Below, in pieces: positions 31,957 to 43,159 of a stretch of DNA of 64,000 nt. Both the position numbers and the translations under genes were made by a program. A model generated the notes under the pieces. That model saw only the letters and a program-made list of their open reading frames with translations. It searched no databases and was not told the origin of the DNA. Each line of letters opens with the position of its first letter. Positions within the stretch are counted from its first letter, which is position 1. The stretch covers positions 9,788,616 through 9,852,615 of the forward strand of contig JASKMD010000026.1 in NCBI GenBank assembly GCA_030144725.1, written 5' to 3'. The stretch is from Haematococcus lacustris. Lineage: Eukaryota > Chlorophyta > Chlorophyceae > Chlamydomonadales > Haematococcaceae.

Positions 31957-33507
31957 CAAGGAGCAGACGAGAAGAAGGTTGGTTGGGAGACAATGACGAC
32001 ATGGAGACAGATGAGGGGGAGCAGCCAAGGAGGGCCGGTGTTAGTGGGCCCACGGCAGATCGTGGCATGGCATCACCTGGATTGAGCCCTGTGAATCCCC
32101 CCTCCCCTCCGTTCCCTCCCCCGCCCCTTCCCCCCTCACCCCATGCAACATGCAGCCCACCCAGCGGCAATGCAACAGGCAGCCCACCCAGCGGCAATGC
32201 AAAGGGTTGTTGTGTTGGTGCCAGATGCTCCATGGGCTGCCCCCATGCATCCTCCACCACCTCCCAATCCTCCACCACCACCTCCCAGTCTGAGTCTGAA
32301 ATTGTATCTGAGCAGTCAATGGACACAGGTAGCAGCTCTGATGACAGTGGAAAACGCAACAACAGAGGCAACAGGGGAGCCCGGCATGCACAGCGAGGTG
32401 AAGGTGTTGCCAGGGGTGGACGAGGCAGCAGGGGCGGCAGTGTGGACAGAGGTCGAGGCCGGGGCCGGTCCCGTGGGCGTAGTGTTGGCCGCCCTCGTAA
32501 CAGTAGGAGGGGGGGGGACAGCAGAGACAGGGGCCCCCGTCTGGAGAAGGGGCGGAGGCGTTGCAGGACAACAGACATCCAGCGACGCTTGAGTGAGCCT
32601 GTGTCTGCATGGCACCCTATGACCACTACGTATGACAACGTGGAGAGGATCCACAACTAGATGAAGGCCATCACTCCTGACGCCAAGGTGTTTAAGGCAC
32701 ACCTGCTGGAGCTGGGCTACATGTTCGGACAAGGGGAGCTACGTACGCCTCACAACCACCCCAGCACTCCGTACCTGTACCGACAAACCTTGGAGACCTT
32801 TGACCAGCCAGAGAGTCGGCTCCATGTCTGCAACGGCACGGCTGAGCGTCCCTGTGGGCACACCTTTGGCCACCTGCCCCGGTGGGTGCTATGTTTTCCC
32901 AAGTACCCATGACCCACGACCCATGTCCTTTGCCACAAGTTGTATATGTTGCCATGCCAAAACAAGCGGAGGGTTAGGTGTGAACCCATGACTTTGTGCC
33001 ATGCGTTGCAGAGATCAGTGGACTCTGCACAAAAAGGAGGTGTGCCCCAAGTGCAAGCTCTCACGTTTTGAGGGTGAGACAACATGCATGGCCAACACCA
33101 CAGAGGGCAAGGATGTGGTGTGAACAGGCGGTGCTCATGCATGATGTTATAGGCGACCGCGATAACCTGCGGCCTCGAGCAGAACTTTTCTACCTGGAAC
33201 TGGAGGAGACCCTGAATACCATGCTCCTCAGCCCCGGGATGCAAATGTGGTTCAACCGGGACGTGGACAAGGGCCCGGGATCTTTCTATGCCAGTGAGTG
33301 AACGTTAATCACATGCAACGTGGTTGAATAGAACACACTTAACGGATTGTTTGATGGGCACAGGTGAGGCTGGCAAGTTCATGCGAGACAGCGTGGGAGC
33401 TGACCAGTTCGACAACCCGTACGCAGTGCGCTTGAGCCTGGGCATCGATTGGGTGAAGATCACTGAAACACAGTCCGTCGGGATTATTGTGTTGCAGGTA
33501 TGAGCAT

Positions 33508-33897
33508 AAAGCCCTAGCCCTAGCCCTATCCCTATCCCTATCCCTATCCCTATCCCTATCCCTATCCCTAACCCCAACCCAACTCCATCCCCACGCCCAT
33601 GCCCAGCCCTAGCCCTAGCCCTAGCCCTAGCCCTAGCCCTAGCCCTAGCCCTAGCCCTAGCCCTAGCCCAGGCCCAGGCCCTAGCCCTAGCCCTAGCCCT
33701 AGCCCTAGCCCTAGCCCTAGCCCTAGCCCTAGCCCTAGCCCTAGCCCTAGCCCTAGCCCTAGCCCTAGTCCTGGCCCTAGCCCTAGCCCTGACCCTAACC
33801 CTAGCCCTGTCCCTAGCCCTAGCCCTAGCCCCAGCCCTAGCCCTAGCCCTAGCCCTAGCCCTAGCCCTAGCCCTAGCCCTAGCCCTAGCCTGAGCCT
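33508..33897. repeat. (CCCTAG)n / (CCCTAT)n array in transposase intron
   Basis: Hexamers differing from the telomere unit CCCTAA by one base, about 60 copies, with a CCCTAT block at the left. It fills the intron between 33497 and 33936. Frames through it are artefacts. Confidence 0.9.
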
Positions 33898-35229
33898 GAG
33901 CTCTAGCCCATACAAATGAAGCGTGTCCACCCCAGGTCATGGATGTGCCCACCAAGTACATGAGCAAGGACGAGACCTGGGCTATTGTGGGTGTGATCTT
34001 GGGTGCTGACAAGTCCAAGTTTGTGGAGGGCTACGTGAACCAGGTGAACAAGCTGAGGCATATGTTCTCAGAACCACAACAAATGATACATGACTAACAG
34101 GTAGCAGTGTGTGTTTGGCAGTTGCTGGTGGACCTCCGTGACTCGCTTGATGAAAGCAAGCGCGACTGTTGGGTCCACCTGCACGCCCCCAAGGGCTACC
34201 GTGGTGCCAATGAGGCCACGAAGATCCGGCTATACCCTATGCTGGCCAGCGTGGTGGCGGACACTCCGGCTCGGTGAGTAAGGGTAACATATACACCACC
34301 AACTAGTTGGGTGTAAGGCCAATGATGCATGGTGCTTTGCAGGATGTGTTTGATGAAGAGTCTTGGCCATGGTGCTTGCATGAACTGTGCCTGGTGCTGG
34401 CTGCGGACCCCTGGTGACGGTGGTGTGCACCCCAAGGGGTACTGGCTGCCGGTGGAGGTGTTGGTGCCAGACCTGAGCCGCTATCCTCCTCCCCCCCCTG
34501 AAGAAGATGCTGGTGTGGGTGCTGGGGTGGGGAGAGGTGGTCGCCATACGGGCAGGGCGGTCGGGGTGGTTAATGGCCCAGGGCGTGAAGGATTGAGAAG
34601 CCAGGGTGCAGGCCAGGGTGGAGGTCAGGGCGTTGGCCAGGGTGCAAACCAGGGTGCGAGCCAGGGTGCGGGCTTGGCTGCACCACAAGGTGATCAGGGT
34701 GGGCAGGCTGATCGGTTTGATGGGCGAGATGAGGAGGCAGAGGGTGGTGGTGGCGAGGTTGGTGGAGGAGCTGCTGGTGGCCAGGGGCATGATGGCGAAC
34801 CCGTGGTGGGCAGGGGTGTGGTGGGCGAATGGTTTGAGGCTTGGATGTGGGATCGTCGGAACCGTTTGTCAGAGTGGGACATGCAGACTCGTGGCGCAGC
34901 CGTTGAGGGGGGCTGGGTGAAGGGCACAGACATCGGCTGCTGGGGCCGGCCTATAGTGACCAAGTACCTCAAGTACGTGCAGGCCAAGTGGCTGCATGTG
35001 GTGCCCATCGCGCACGCCTTCCTGTTTGGTGTTGTGAAGCACCATATGCAGTGGCTGTTTTCCAAGAGCGGGCCTTTCAGCAAGCGCCAAGGCAACGACA
35101 AGGAGAGTCCACGTGAGACGATGATCAAGCGCTTCCAGGACATGCACTTCCCTGTGACGTTTGGACGACGACTGAAGCACACAGAGGATTTCACGTGAGT
35201 GTGCTGATCTGTGTGGGGCATGGTCTGAA

Positions 35230-37022
35230 AGGCGTCTACAGTGCTGGCAGGGTCTACAGTACTCTTGGAGTCTACAGTACTGTAGAGGTCTACAGTACTC
35301 CTGGGGTCAGCAGTACTGTAGAGGTCTACAGTACTGTAGAGGTCTACAGTACATTTAGGGTCTTTAGTAATCTGATGGTCTACAGTACTGTAGGTGTCTA
35401 CAGTACTCTTATATGTCTACAGTACTGTAGAGGTCTACAGTACTGTAAAAATCTACAGTACTGTAGAGGTATACAGTACTGTAGAGGTCCACAGTACTGT
35501 AAAGGTCCACAGTACTGTAGAGGTCCACAGTACTGTAGAGGTCCACAGTACTGTAGAGGTCCACAGTACTGTAGGTGTCTACAGTACTGTAGAGGTCCAC
35601 AGTACTGTAGAGGTCCACAGTACTGTAGGTGTCTACAGTACTGTAGGTGTCTACAGTACTGTAGATGTCTACAGTACTGTAGAGGTCTACAGTACTGTAG
35701 AGGTCCACAGTACTGTAGAGGTCCACAGTACTGTAGAGCTCCACAGTACTGTAGAGGTCCACAGTACTGTAGAGGTCTACAGTACTGTAGAGATCAACAG
35801 TACTGTAGAGGTCCACAGTACTGTAGAGGTTCACAGTACTGTAGAGGTCCACAGTACTGTAGAGGTCCACAGTACTGTAGGTGTCCACAGTACTGTAGAG
35901 GTCTACAGTACTGTAGAGGTATACAGTACTGTAGAGGTCCACAGTACTGTAGAGGTCCACAGTACTGTAGAGGTCCACAGTACTGTAGAGATCCACAGTA
36001 CTGTAGAGGTCTACAGTACTGTAGAGGTCCACAGTACTGTAGAGTTCCACAGTACTCTTATATGTCTACAGTACTGAAGAGGTTTACAGTACTGTAGAGG
36101 TCCACAGTACTGTAGAGGTCTACAGTACTGTAGAGGTCCACAGTACTGTAGAGGTATACAGTACTGTAGAGGTCCACAGTACTGTAGAGATCCACAGTAC
36201 TGTAGAGGTCCACAGTACTGTAGAGATCCACAGTACTGTAGAGGTCTACAGTACTGTAGAGGTCCACAGTACTGTAGAGTTCCACAGTACTCTTATATGT
36301 CTACAGTACTGAAGAGGTTTACAGTACTGTAGAGGTCCACAGTACTGTAGAGGTCTACAGTACTGTAGAGGTCCACAGTACTGTAGAGGTGTACAGTACT
36401 GTAGAGGTCTACAGTACTGTAGAGGTCCACAGTACTGTAGAGGTCCACAGTACTGTAGAGGTCCACAGTACTGTAGAGATCCACAGTACTGTAGAGGTCT
36501 ACAGTACTGTAGAGGTCTACAGTACTGTAGAGGTCCACAGTACTGTAGAGTTCCACAGTACTCTTATATGTCTACAGTACTGAAGAGGTTTACAGTACTG
36601 TAGAGGTCCACAGTACTGTAGAGGTCTACAGTACTGTAGAGGTCCACAGTACTGTAGAGGTCTACAGTACTGTAGAGGTCCACAGTACTGTAGAGGTCCA
36701 CAGTACTCTTATATGTCTACAGTACTGTAGAGGTTTACAGTACTGTAGAGGTCCACAGTACTGTAGAGGTCCACAGTACTGTAAAGGTCTATAGTACTGT
36801 AGAGGTCCTCAGTACTGTAGAGGTGTACAGTACTGTAGAGGTCTACAGTACTCTTATATGTCTACAGTACTGTAGAGGTCCACAGTAGTGTAGAGGTCCA
36901 CAGTACTGTAGAGGTCTACAGTACTGTAGAGGTCCACAGTACTGTAGGGTTCTACAGTACTGTAGAGGTCTACAGTACTCTGATGGTCTACAGTACTGTA
37001 GACCTCTACAGTACTGTAGGTG
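35230..37022. repeat. ~99-copy 18-bp palindromic array in transposase intron
   Basis: The consensus TACAGTACTGTAGAGGTC contains the perfect palindrome CTACAGTACTGTAG. It fills the intron between 35194 and 37084. A variant block with ACTCTTATATGTCTACAGTA recurs at about 36054, 36291, 36559, 36706 and 36850, so there is a higher-order repeat. The same core sits at both transposon ends. Because 18 is a multiple of three, long open frames appear on both strands. These are not genes. Confidence 0.95.
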
Positions 37023-39154
37023 TCAAATGACACATTTAAACAGCTTCACCTTCACAACACTGATGTGAGTCATCTTGCTGCAGGGGGTGGATCATGGATG
37101 ACTTCATGCATTTCGTTCGGTATGGCTGGCAGTACGTGTTTCGAGACATCGTGACAGTGGAGAACGGTCACCTGCCCATTTGGAAGGCATTGGTGAAGGC
37201 TGTGCCGCACTACCTGACATCAGGTAACCAAGATTGCCACAACAGCTGCACCATGCGTGTACACAATGAAGTACTGCATGGCCCTGTAATCATGCCCTAC
37301 AGAGGGAGACCCGCAGCGTAGCCTAGACATGACACCGGAGGCTGAGGCACTGTATGAGGCTCGGCTGAAGGCGGGTATGGACGAGGGCGCTGACGCCATT
37401 CACACCTATGCCTACCTGCTGGCTGAGAAGGACTGGCTGGGAGAGGACGTGCCGATCTCCTTGTTCTCCAGCAACCTCCATATGTTGTGCTGCCGGTGCG
37501 TGTCACCATGCTCCACCAACCATTGGCCATTGCATACAACAGGCGACAATTACGCTGATACATTCGGTATGGTGTGCATGTGCTATGCATGCAGGTTGCC
37601 TGATCAAGAGCGTGAGCGCGGGCGTGCTTGCTAGGTGACGGAGTTCTTCGTGGAGCGCGCCATGCAGCGTGCCAAGCACTTCAGTGGCTCCCATGCTGCT
37701 GGGCTGCAGGTGACCTTGGCCATGTGTTTGCGGGAGCGCTTGAGCCGACAGATGCAGCAGTGGTTCAACACACACAGGCATAAGCATGGGAGGGATGCAT
37801 GGGCTGAAGAGCAGGAGGGTGAGGGAATGGATGAGGAGGGTGAAGAGAATGAGGAGGGCAGAGAGGCAGCTGGCCAGCAGGGGCGGAAGAAGAGCGAGGG
37901 TGTCAGGGATGCTAAGCCGTTGCCTGCGGAGGAAGTGTGCCAACTCTTGGGGTGTGATTACAGTGAGTGCCCGAATGGTGGGGAAGGCGAGGAGTGGGTG
38001 CGCCAGGCATGCATCAAGTTCAGGGAGGAGTTCTTGGCTGAGAGCATAGAGTGGAGCGATGCGGACTTCAATGCAGTGTTTGCAGATCCTGTCAGTGGTG
38101 CCAGCCCAGCAGTACCCCAGCGTGTCAAGTACTTCAAGCGTGCAGAGTGCAACGGGCAGGTCATGCACAGTGTGGACTACACCAAAGTCCATGTGCGTAA
38201 CAGCAACTGGGTAATGAACCAGTACCTACAGATCATACCCGGGCAATACACAGGGGAGCATGAGTTGGTTGCGGTGTGGGGGGAGGTACCATATGCATCA
38301 CATATCCAGTTCTGAGTGCGGGTGGAGCACCCACACAAGCAAGGTGTTTTCCTGCGCCTGGCAATTGCACGCCTGTACCGCACCACCCCTGTTCCACAGC
38401 TAGACACGTTAGCGGTAGCACGAGGCACACCCCTTGCTGAGGACGACTCAGCAACAGCAGAGAAGCGGGTACCAGCAAAAAGGAAGCAGCCTTCACGACC
38501 TACACAGCGCAGCAAGAAGTAGAAAGCACATCAGCAGCCGGCTATAGTTCCTTCAGCTGCACCCCCAGGCACACAAGGTGATGGCCATGAGTCAGACAGC
38601 CAGGGGGACGAGGCCCCAACACAGGTCAGGCGTTCAGGGCGCAAGCCAAGCCAGAGGCAGCTTTACCAGGCTCCCCTTCCCACACCGGTGCGCCAGCAGC
38701 GCTCACTTGTTGGCCGGCACCCATCCACTATTTACTCAGCAGCTGGCCCTCACAACTGGTTTGCGGTAGATGGGGCTAAGCTCACACACCTGCTGGTGCC
38801 CTTCTTCCCGCACAAGGAGGGTGGGGGAGACATGTACTTTGTTCCATTCAGCAACAAATCCATGGACAAGTAGGCAACAGGGGCATGCATGAGTCACAGA
38901 CATGTTGAATGACCTTGCAATGTCTGTCAATCATGGTGTAAGTATGAATGGCTCTTACAAGCTCCTTCGTCTATTACTTTGCGCGCCAGCACACGACATG
39001 ATTCATTCATACATCACATGAACACATCTCATGACCACAACTGTCAGCCGCCGAATCCCATGTGCTTGTACTAGTCTCCAAGACAAGCAGAGTCACCATG
39101 AAAAGCAAAGGAACGATTAAAATATATGACCTCTTATACAGCTTAAGAATTACC

Positions 39155-39259
39155 TACAGTACTGTAGACCTCTACAGTACTGTAGACCCCTACAGTACTG
39201 TAGATGTCTACAGTACTGTAGATATCTACAGTACTGTAGACATCTACAGTACTGTAGGT
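39155..39259. repeat. right subterminal palindromic repeats
   Basis: Six copies of the CTACAGTACTGTAG palindrome spaced by 18 bp, ending about 140 bp inside the right terminus of the CACTA element. Confidence 0.85.
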
Positions 39260-39383
39260 ACCTCCACTCCAACTGCTCACACACTCAGATTTTCATCACG
39301 CGCCAAGTGGCGTTGGAGTCGCAAGGACAATCCGAGGCGAACCCCATCAAAAAACTACCCCCCTAGGATGACGAATATTCGCG

Positions 39384-39399
39384 CTAATTTGCCTGTGTG
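39384..39399. repeat. right terminal inverted repeat of CACTA element
   Basis: CTAATTTGCCTGTGTG is the complement of the left end with one mismatch. It is followed by the AA target duplication and the resumed LINE frame. Confidence 0.85.
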
Positions 39400-39401
39400 A
39401 A

Positions 39402-40059
39402 CCTCCTTAAAGAGACCCTTTGGCGCTTGAGCATCAATGCCATCCCTGGGAGCCGCATCACCCCCTGGTCTTGCCCTTGCGACCCCTCTCACCATCCCCA
39501 TCACAACCGCCAACACAGCTTCTGGAGTTGCCCCATCGCCGTTACCATTAGACAACAGCTCTCCCTCAGCCTCGGCACCCAAGTTCACCAATCCTTCCTT
39601 TGGTGCCTCATCCCCCCCACCCCTACCTTCCCTCCTTCCCTCTGGAGCCTGGTTTGCATGGCCGCCCTTGATGCGATGGACTTTGGCCGTCGCCGTCTCT
39701 GGGCTCTCACCCATCACCCCACCACTCAAGCGACCGCTCCTACCACCCTTTCCCCCATTTCTGCAGCCAGCCAGGTTGCTATCTCTACCTTTTGGCTTCA
39801 CCTACAAGACTTCACCCTAGCCCATCCCAACCCTCCTGGCTGGAACCTCCCCCATCCCCATCCCTTCATCTCTACTCAAGACGGATCCCTTAGTGTCACT
39901 TTCCCGGTTACTCCTCCTCTGACTCTTAACGTGTTTCACTCCCCTCTCCTTTCTAGTCAGACCCTCCCAACTCTGATAAAGCCATGTACACTACCTTGTC
40001 ATGGATGTCCCGGTGCCGGGACGTGTGCGATTGGCGTAGCACTGTGCGGCATGCGTTGA
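39402..40059 (+). pseudogene. LINE open reading frame, 3' part with zinc knuckle
   Basis: The frame continues from 29763 across the transposon. It contains WSCPCDPSHHPHHNRQHSFW followed by SCPIA, a Cys/His cluster like the zinc-binding tail of LINE ORF2 proteins. Further on come AALDAMDFGRRRLWALTHHP and ISTFWLHLQDFTLAHPNPPG. The first is typical of the region following the knuckle in plant and algal LINEs. It ends at a stop near 40059. Fragment only. Confidence 0.6.
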
Positions 40060-40190
40060 TCGCTTGATCAGCTACACGCCCATATAACCAGAATCCCCGT
40101 AAACGAAAAAGTGCGACCACCGATCAGCCGGCCGCTCTCTCAACAGGGAGATGGGAGTGCCTCGCAACTACGTGGTGGACTCCTAGCGCT

Positions 40191-40556
40191 CTAAGGGCAA
40201 GTACAGCCGGCGCTTGTGATTCCTCCCGGCGCAATCAACCCGACAGTGTTTCCTGAATGTAGACGCGCACCCAGTTCTACTTCGGTGGAGGCATACCCAT
40301 CGATGGTCCTAAAGCTTAGAGTTACCTTCCATTTCAAGGTCAGTTCTGACTGTGCAAGCATGCTATGTTGGCTACCCCTCCCATTGAACCACCACGTAAG
40401 GGACATTTGACTTTGCGGCGTGCCTGGAGGGAGTTGAGTTGTCATTTTAACGCGGAACGCCATATCATTGCATCGCGCTTGCGCCTGCGCGCCCGAGCTG
40501 CTGGCACCCACGGTGACCGGCAGTCTGCCAGGCACGCGAACGGTTACGTTCTGCAC
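40191..40556 (-). CDS. hypothetical protein, 121 codons
   Basis: This open frame has fairly even composition (MQNVTVRVPGRLPVTVGASS at the start, LTLKWKVTLSFRTIDGYAST inside) and no low-complexity repeats, unlike most frames here. It resembles a beta-strand-rich domain, but I do not recognise a family and see no splice partners. It may be a chance frame. Confidence 0.25.
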   Translation of the reverse strand: MQNVTVRVPGRLPVTVGASSSGAQAQARCNDMAFRVKMTTQLPPGTPQSQMSLTWWFNGRGSQHSMLAQSELTLKWKVTLSFRTIDGYASTEVELGARLHSGNTVGLIAPGGITSAGCTCP

Positions 40557-41600
40557 AATGGGCCTTTCAAGTGCTGCTTTACAACACCCACAACGCAGGA
40601 TGCAGAGTTCTCAGCTGCGGTACACTTTACGCATGGAGCCCAGTTTTCTCAACATCATCTTACACAGCCTCCCCCTCCACATGAATCTCCACCCAGCCAG
40701 TGCTGGCAGCTTGCGTAGACCTCACACAACACGCACTGCGGGCAGCCTGGCCCCCCCGCCGTTTGCAGAGGTGATATATGGATGTCGGCATGCTGCAGAC
40801 ATGTGCACACGCCATCTTCTAAAACCCCTATGAACAAAGCTCAACAAGAGTTGAGACTTTGGCAGGGGATTAACAGTGACTTCCCTAACCAGTGACGCAA
40901 GGCTGGAGAGTTGCAATGAGTTGCATGGTTGTCAGACGGGCATCAGCAGAGTGGGCAGCATGGGGGAGGTTTAATCCACCTTTATGGAGCTTAATTAGCA
41001 AGGGATTGATGCAGTTGCCCCTGCTATGCTCATGCCGTGGTCTCCTCCTAGTTTCAGAGCCCCTGAGCCTAGTTTCGTCGCCTCAGAGCCAGCGCATGTG
41101 GGCAATTATGTTAGACATGAGGTCGGGCTCCTCGCACATCGCGCACTATCCATCGCGTTGAACAGGGACTCAGTGGTACTGGGTCAACGTACATCAAGTC
41201 CGCAGGCTCGGTAGGGTCGGATACCCGGCAACATGCCCGACCAGCTCAGCGTGTGGCTCAGCGCGGCCTCATTCCGACGCTTCAATCCGCGTGTAAATCC
41301 GTGCAGAAATGAGTCCGTAAAAGCCGTTGTCCCTTACCGTGAGGGGGGTTGGTGGTTCAATGGGAGGGGTAGCCTGTTGCTGTTGATGGGTATGTCGTAT
41401 GCATCAGAATGACTCGCCCTTGCTACCGGTCTCAATGTAGACAAAGCATAAGTAAATAGGAAGTTATCCACTTCGTGCATAACTAACCCTCAACACTATG
41501 GTTGGAGACTGTTGCAGGAGCCCGCTTACCCAATCTCAGCCGCCACCACCACGACCACCCTCACCACCACTGCCACCACCTCCTAACCCTACCACCACCA
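40557..41600. other. intergenic, nothing recognised
   Basis: No gene, RNA or clear repeat seen. A short CCA-rich tract lies just before the (CAGCC)n array. Confidence 0.4.
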
Positions 41601-42150
41601 CCCAGCCCAGCCCAGCCCAGCCCAGCCCAGCCCAGCCCAGCCCAGCCCAGCCCAGCCCAGCCCAGCCCAGCCCAGCCCAGCCCAGCCCAGCCCAGCCCAG
41701 CCCAGCCCAGCCCAGCCCAGCCCAGCCCAGCCCAGCCCAGCCCAGCCCAGCCCAGCCCAGCCCAGCCCAGCCCAGCCCAGCCCAGCCCAGCCCAGCCCAG
41801 CCCAGCCCAGCCCAGCCCAGCCCAGCCCAGCCCAGCCCAGCCCAGCCCAGCCCAGCCCAGCCCAGCCCAGCCCAGCCCAGCCCAGCCCAGCCCAGCCCAG
41901 CCCAGCCCAGCCCAGCCCAGCCCAGCCCAGCCCAGCCCAGCCCAGCCCAGCCCAGCCCAGCCCAGCCCAGCCCAGCCCAGCCCAGCCCAGCCCAGCCCAG
42001 CCCAGCCCAGCCCAGCCCAGCCCAGCCCAGCCCAGCCCAGCCCAGCCCAGCCCAGCCCAGCCCAGCCCAGCCCAGCCCAGCCCAGCCCAGCCCAGCCCAG
42101 CCCAGCCCAGCCCAGCCCAGCCCAGCCCAGCCCAGCCCAGCCCAGCCCAG
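41601..42150. repeat. (CAGCC)n pentanucleotide array, ~110 copies
   Basis: Nearly perfect CCCAG/CAGCC units over 550 bp. The complementary strand, GGCTG, has no AG or GT. I could not assign a host gene. Frames through it on both strands are artefacts. Confidence 0.95.
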
Positions 42151-43159
42151 GCCAGGTGGGAGGGCACATGGTGCGGAGAGGGAGTGCATTTGGCGGCAGG
42201 TGTTAGCACCGTGGACCGAACCACATGTCTCGGTGGTGATGTCCGAAACCGCTTTAGCGACAAAACGAAGGCTGCGCATCTGCACACATGCTCTAGCTAC
42301 AGCGAATAAAGGGCGTAGTTAGCGAAACGAGCCGAAAAGGCTAGAGTATGAAGAGTCCCGCAGTCAGTTTGACTATCAGGCCATATAGTCTACTGTAATT
42401 ATAGGTGAAGGGTGCACACAGTGTCTTGATGAACCGCTAGAGCATACAACCACTCCGTCTCTCGCTTGACAGCGCGAGCGACACAATTGACGAGTGAAAG
42501 CCGATAGATGTTAAGAAGTATGCAGCTGTTTTAATCGCAGTATCAGCAGTGGTGTGGGTGCGTTAAAGAAGCATTTCAGCTTCTTTGGTTTCAAACACGC
42601 GATTGCGGCCATCACAACTCAAAGCGCGATTGCACACATACTTGCGTGTGGGTCATCACGGCATCATTAAGAAGGTCGAGGGTGGAGGAGGCGTGCATGG
42701 TGATATCTGCCCACAAAATGTAGGCCAGGTTCACGCCTAGGTTGGGCATCATGTGCACAGTCATTGAAGCTCGGGACACCTATTACGTGTAGCTTAGTGA
42801 GCCCTCTACATCCTAATGTGCTTCGATCATCAGTCCGCTACGTGAGCGAGAAATAAACTCAGTGTACGGGATACCCCCCCTATTCAAGACAGTTGGGAGG
42901 GACTGATTTCTAGCCCTCCTAACTTTTGCGTCCTTACTAGCCCTCCAACCTTTTGCGCCCCTTGCTCCTCCGCTTCTCTGACTTCTCCGCTTCTCGAGGT
43001 CTCTCACCCGCTCCCTTTAGCTCCCTTCCCCTTCCTTCTCTGAGTTCTTTCTCTCCTAGGTAGTTCCCCTTCTCTTTCCTTTTTTCTCTGTTCTCTCCTA
43101 AGTCTTTTACCTTTGGAGGTTGGCTTGTATCCACCCGAGCCCTACCTCCTTAGTGTAAC
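42151..43159. other. intergenic, AT-richer, no confirmed gene
   Basis: Less GC-rich than its surroundings. One stretch on the minus strand (42641-42762) could be an exon: it reads TVHMMPNLGVNLAYILWADI and runs to a GTATGT donor, but I found no partner exons. Otherwise nothing. Confidence 0.3.

Larger units (their letters stand above)
31119..38873 (+). pseudogene. tnp2-like CACTA transposase with four in-frame stops
   Basis: Exons in phase: about 31119-32881, 33012-33073, 33153-33293, 33364-33497, 33936-34043, 34122-34273, 34343-35194, 37084-37223, 37303-37495 and 37595-38873. The first exon encodes a proline-rich region, four 26-residue repeats and an arginine/glycine-rich stretch. The catalytic region shows LGIDWVKITETQSVGIIVLQ, DVPTKYMSKDETWAIVGVIL, VVADTPARMCLMKSLGHGAC followed by MNCAWC, and WIMDDFMHFVRYGW. 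The pattern D-x-PAR, then G, H and CxxCW is that of tnp2 transposases. In-frame stops lie at 32658 (TAG), 37632 (TAG), 38313 (TGA) and 38520 (TAG). Reading continues in frame after each, and the final stop is at 38871. The true start codon is not certain. Transposase cuts and moves the element. Confidence 0.75.
29764..39399 (+). mobile_element. CACTA/EnSpm-type DNA transposon, 9.6 kb
   Basis: The left end reads CACTCAGGCAAATTAG. The right end, read inward, is CACACAGGCAAATTAG: 16-bp terminal inverted repeats starting CAC. AA flanks both ends (29762-29763 and 39400-39401), and the LINE reading frame continues across the empty site, which fixes the boundaries. Inside are a tnp2-like transposase gene (plus), an accessory gene (minus) and subterminal CTACAGTACTGTAG motifs at both ends, plus about 99 copies in a central intron. 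The transposase frame has four in-frame stop codons, so this copy is probably non-autonomous now. Confidence 0.88.

Noticed and set aside
33568..34018. Arg-Ala, Pro-Ser and Gly-Leu repeat proteins
   Set aside because: These are translations of the (CCCTAG)n array in different frames.
35230..37022. Possible CRISPR array
   Set aside because: Units are 18 bp, palindromic and contiguous with no unique spacers, and the context is a eukaryotic transposon intron.
31119..38873. Non-standard genetic code with TAG read as Gln, as in some ulvophyte algae
   Set aside because: Host genes here end at TAG (VPS20) and TGA (ACLA, PDK), and one of the four internal stops is TGA. Transposon decay is simpler.
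29899..39259. CTACAGTACTGTAG palindromes as the true ends of the DNA transposon
   Set aside because: No target duplication fits them. The CAC-starting inverted repeats further out, with AA duplication and LINE frame continuity, explain the data better.
41502..42322. Pro-Ser-Pro-Ala-Gln and Gly-Leu-Gly-Trp-Ala repeat proteins
   Set aside because: These are artefacts of the (CAGCC)n array, open on both strands.
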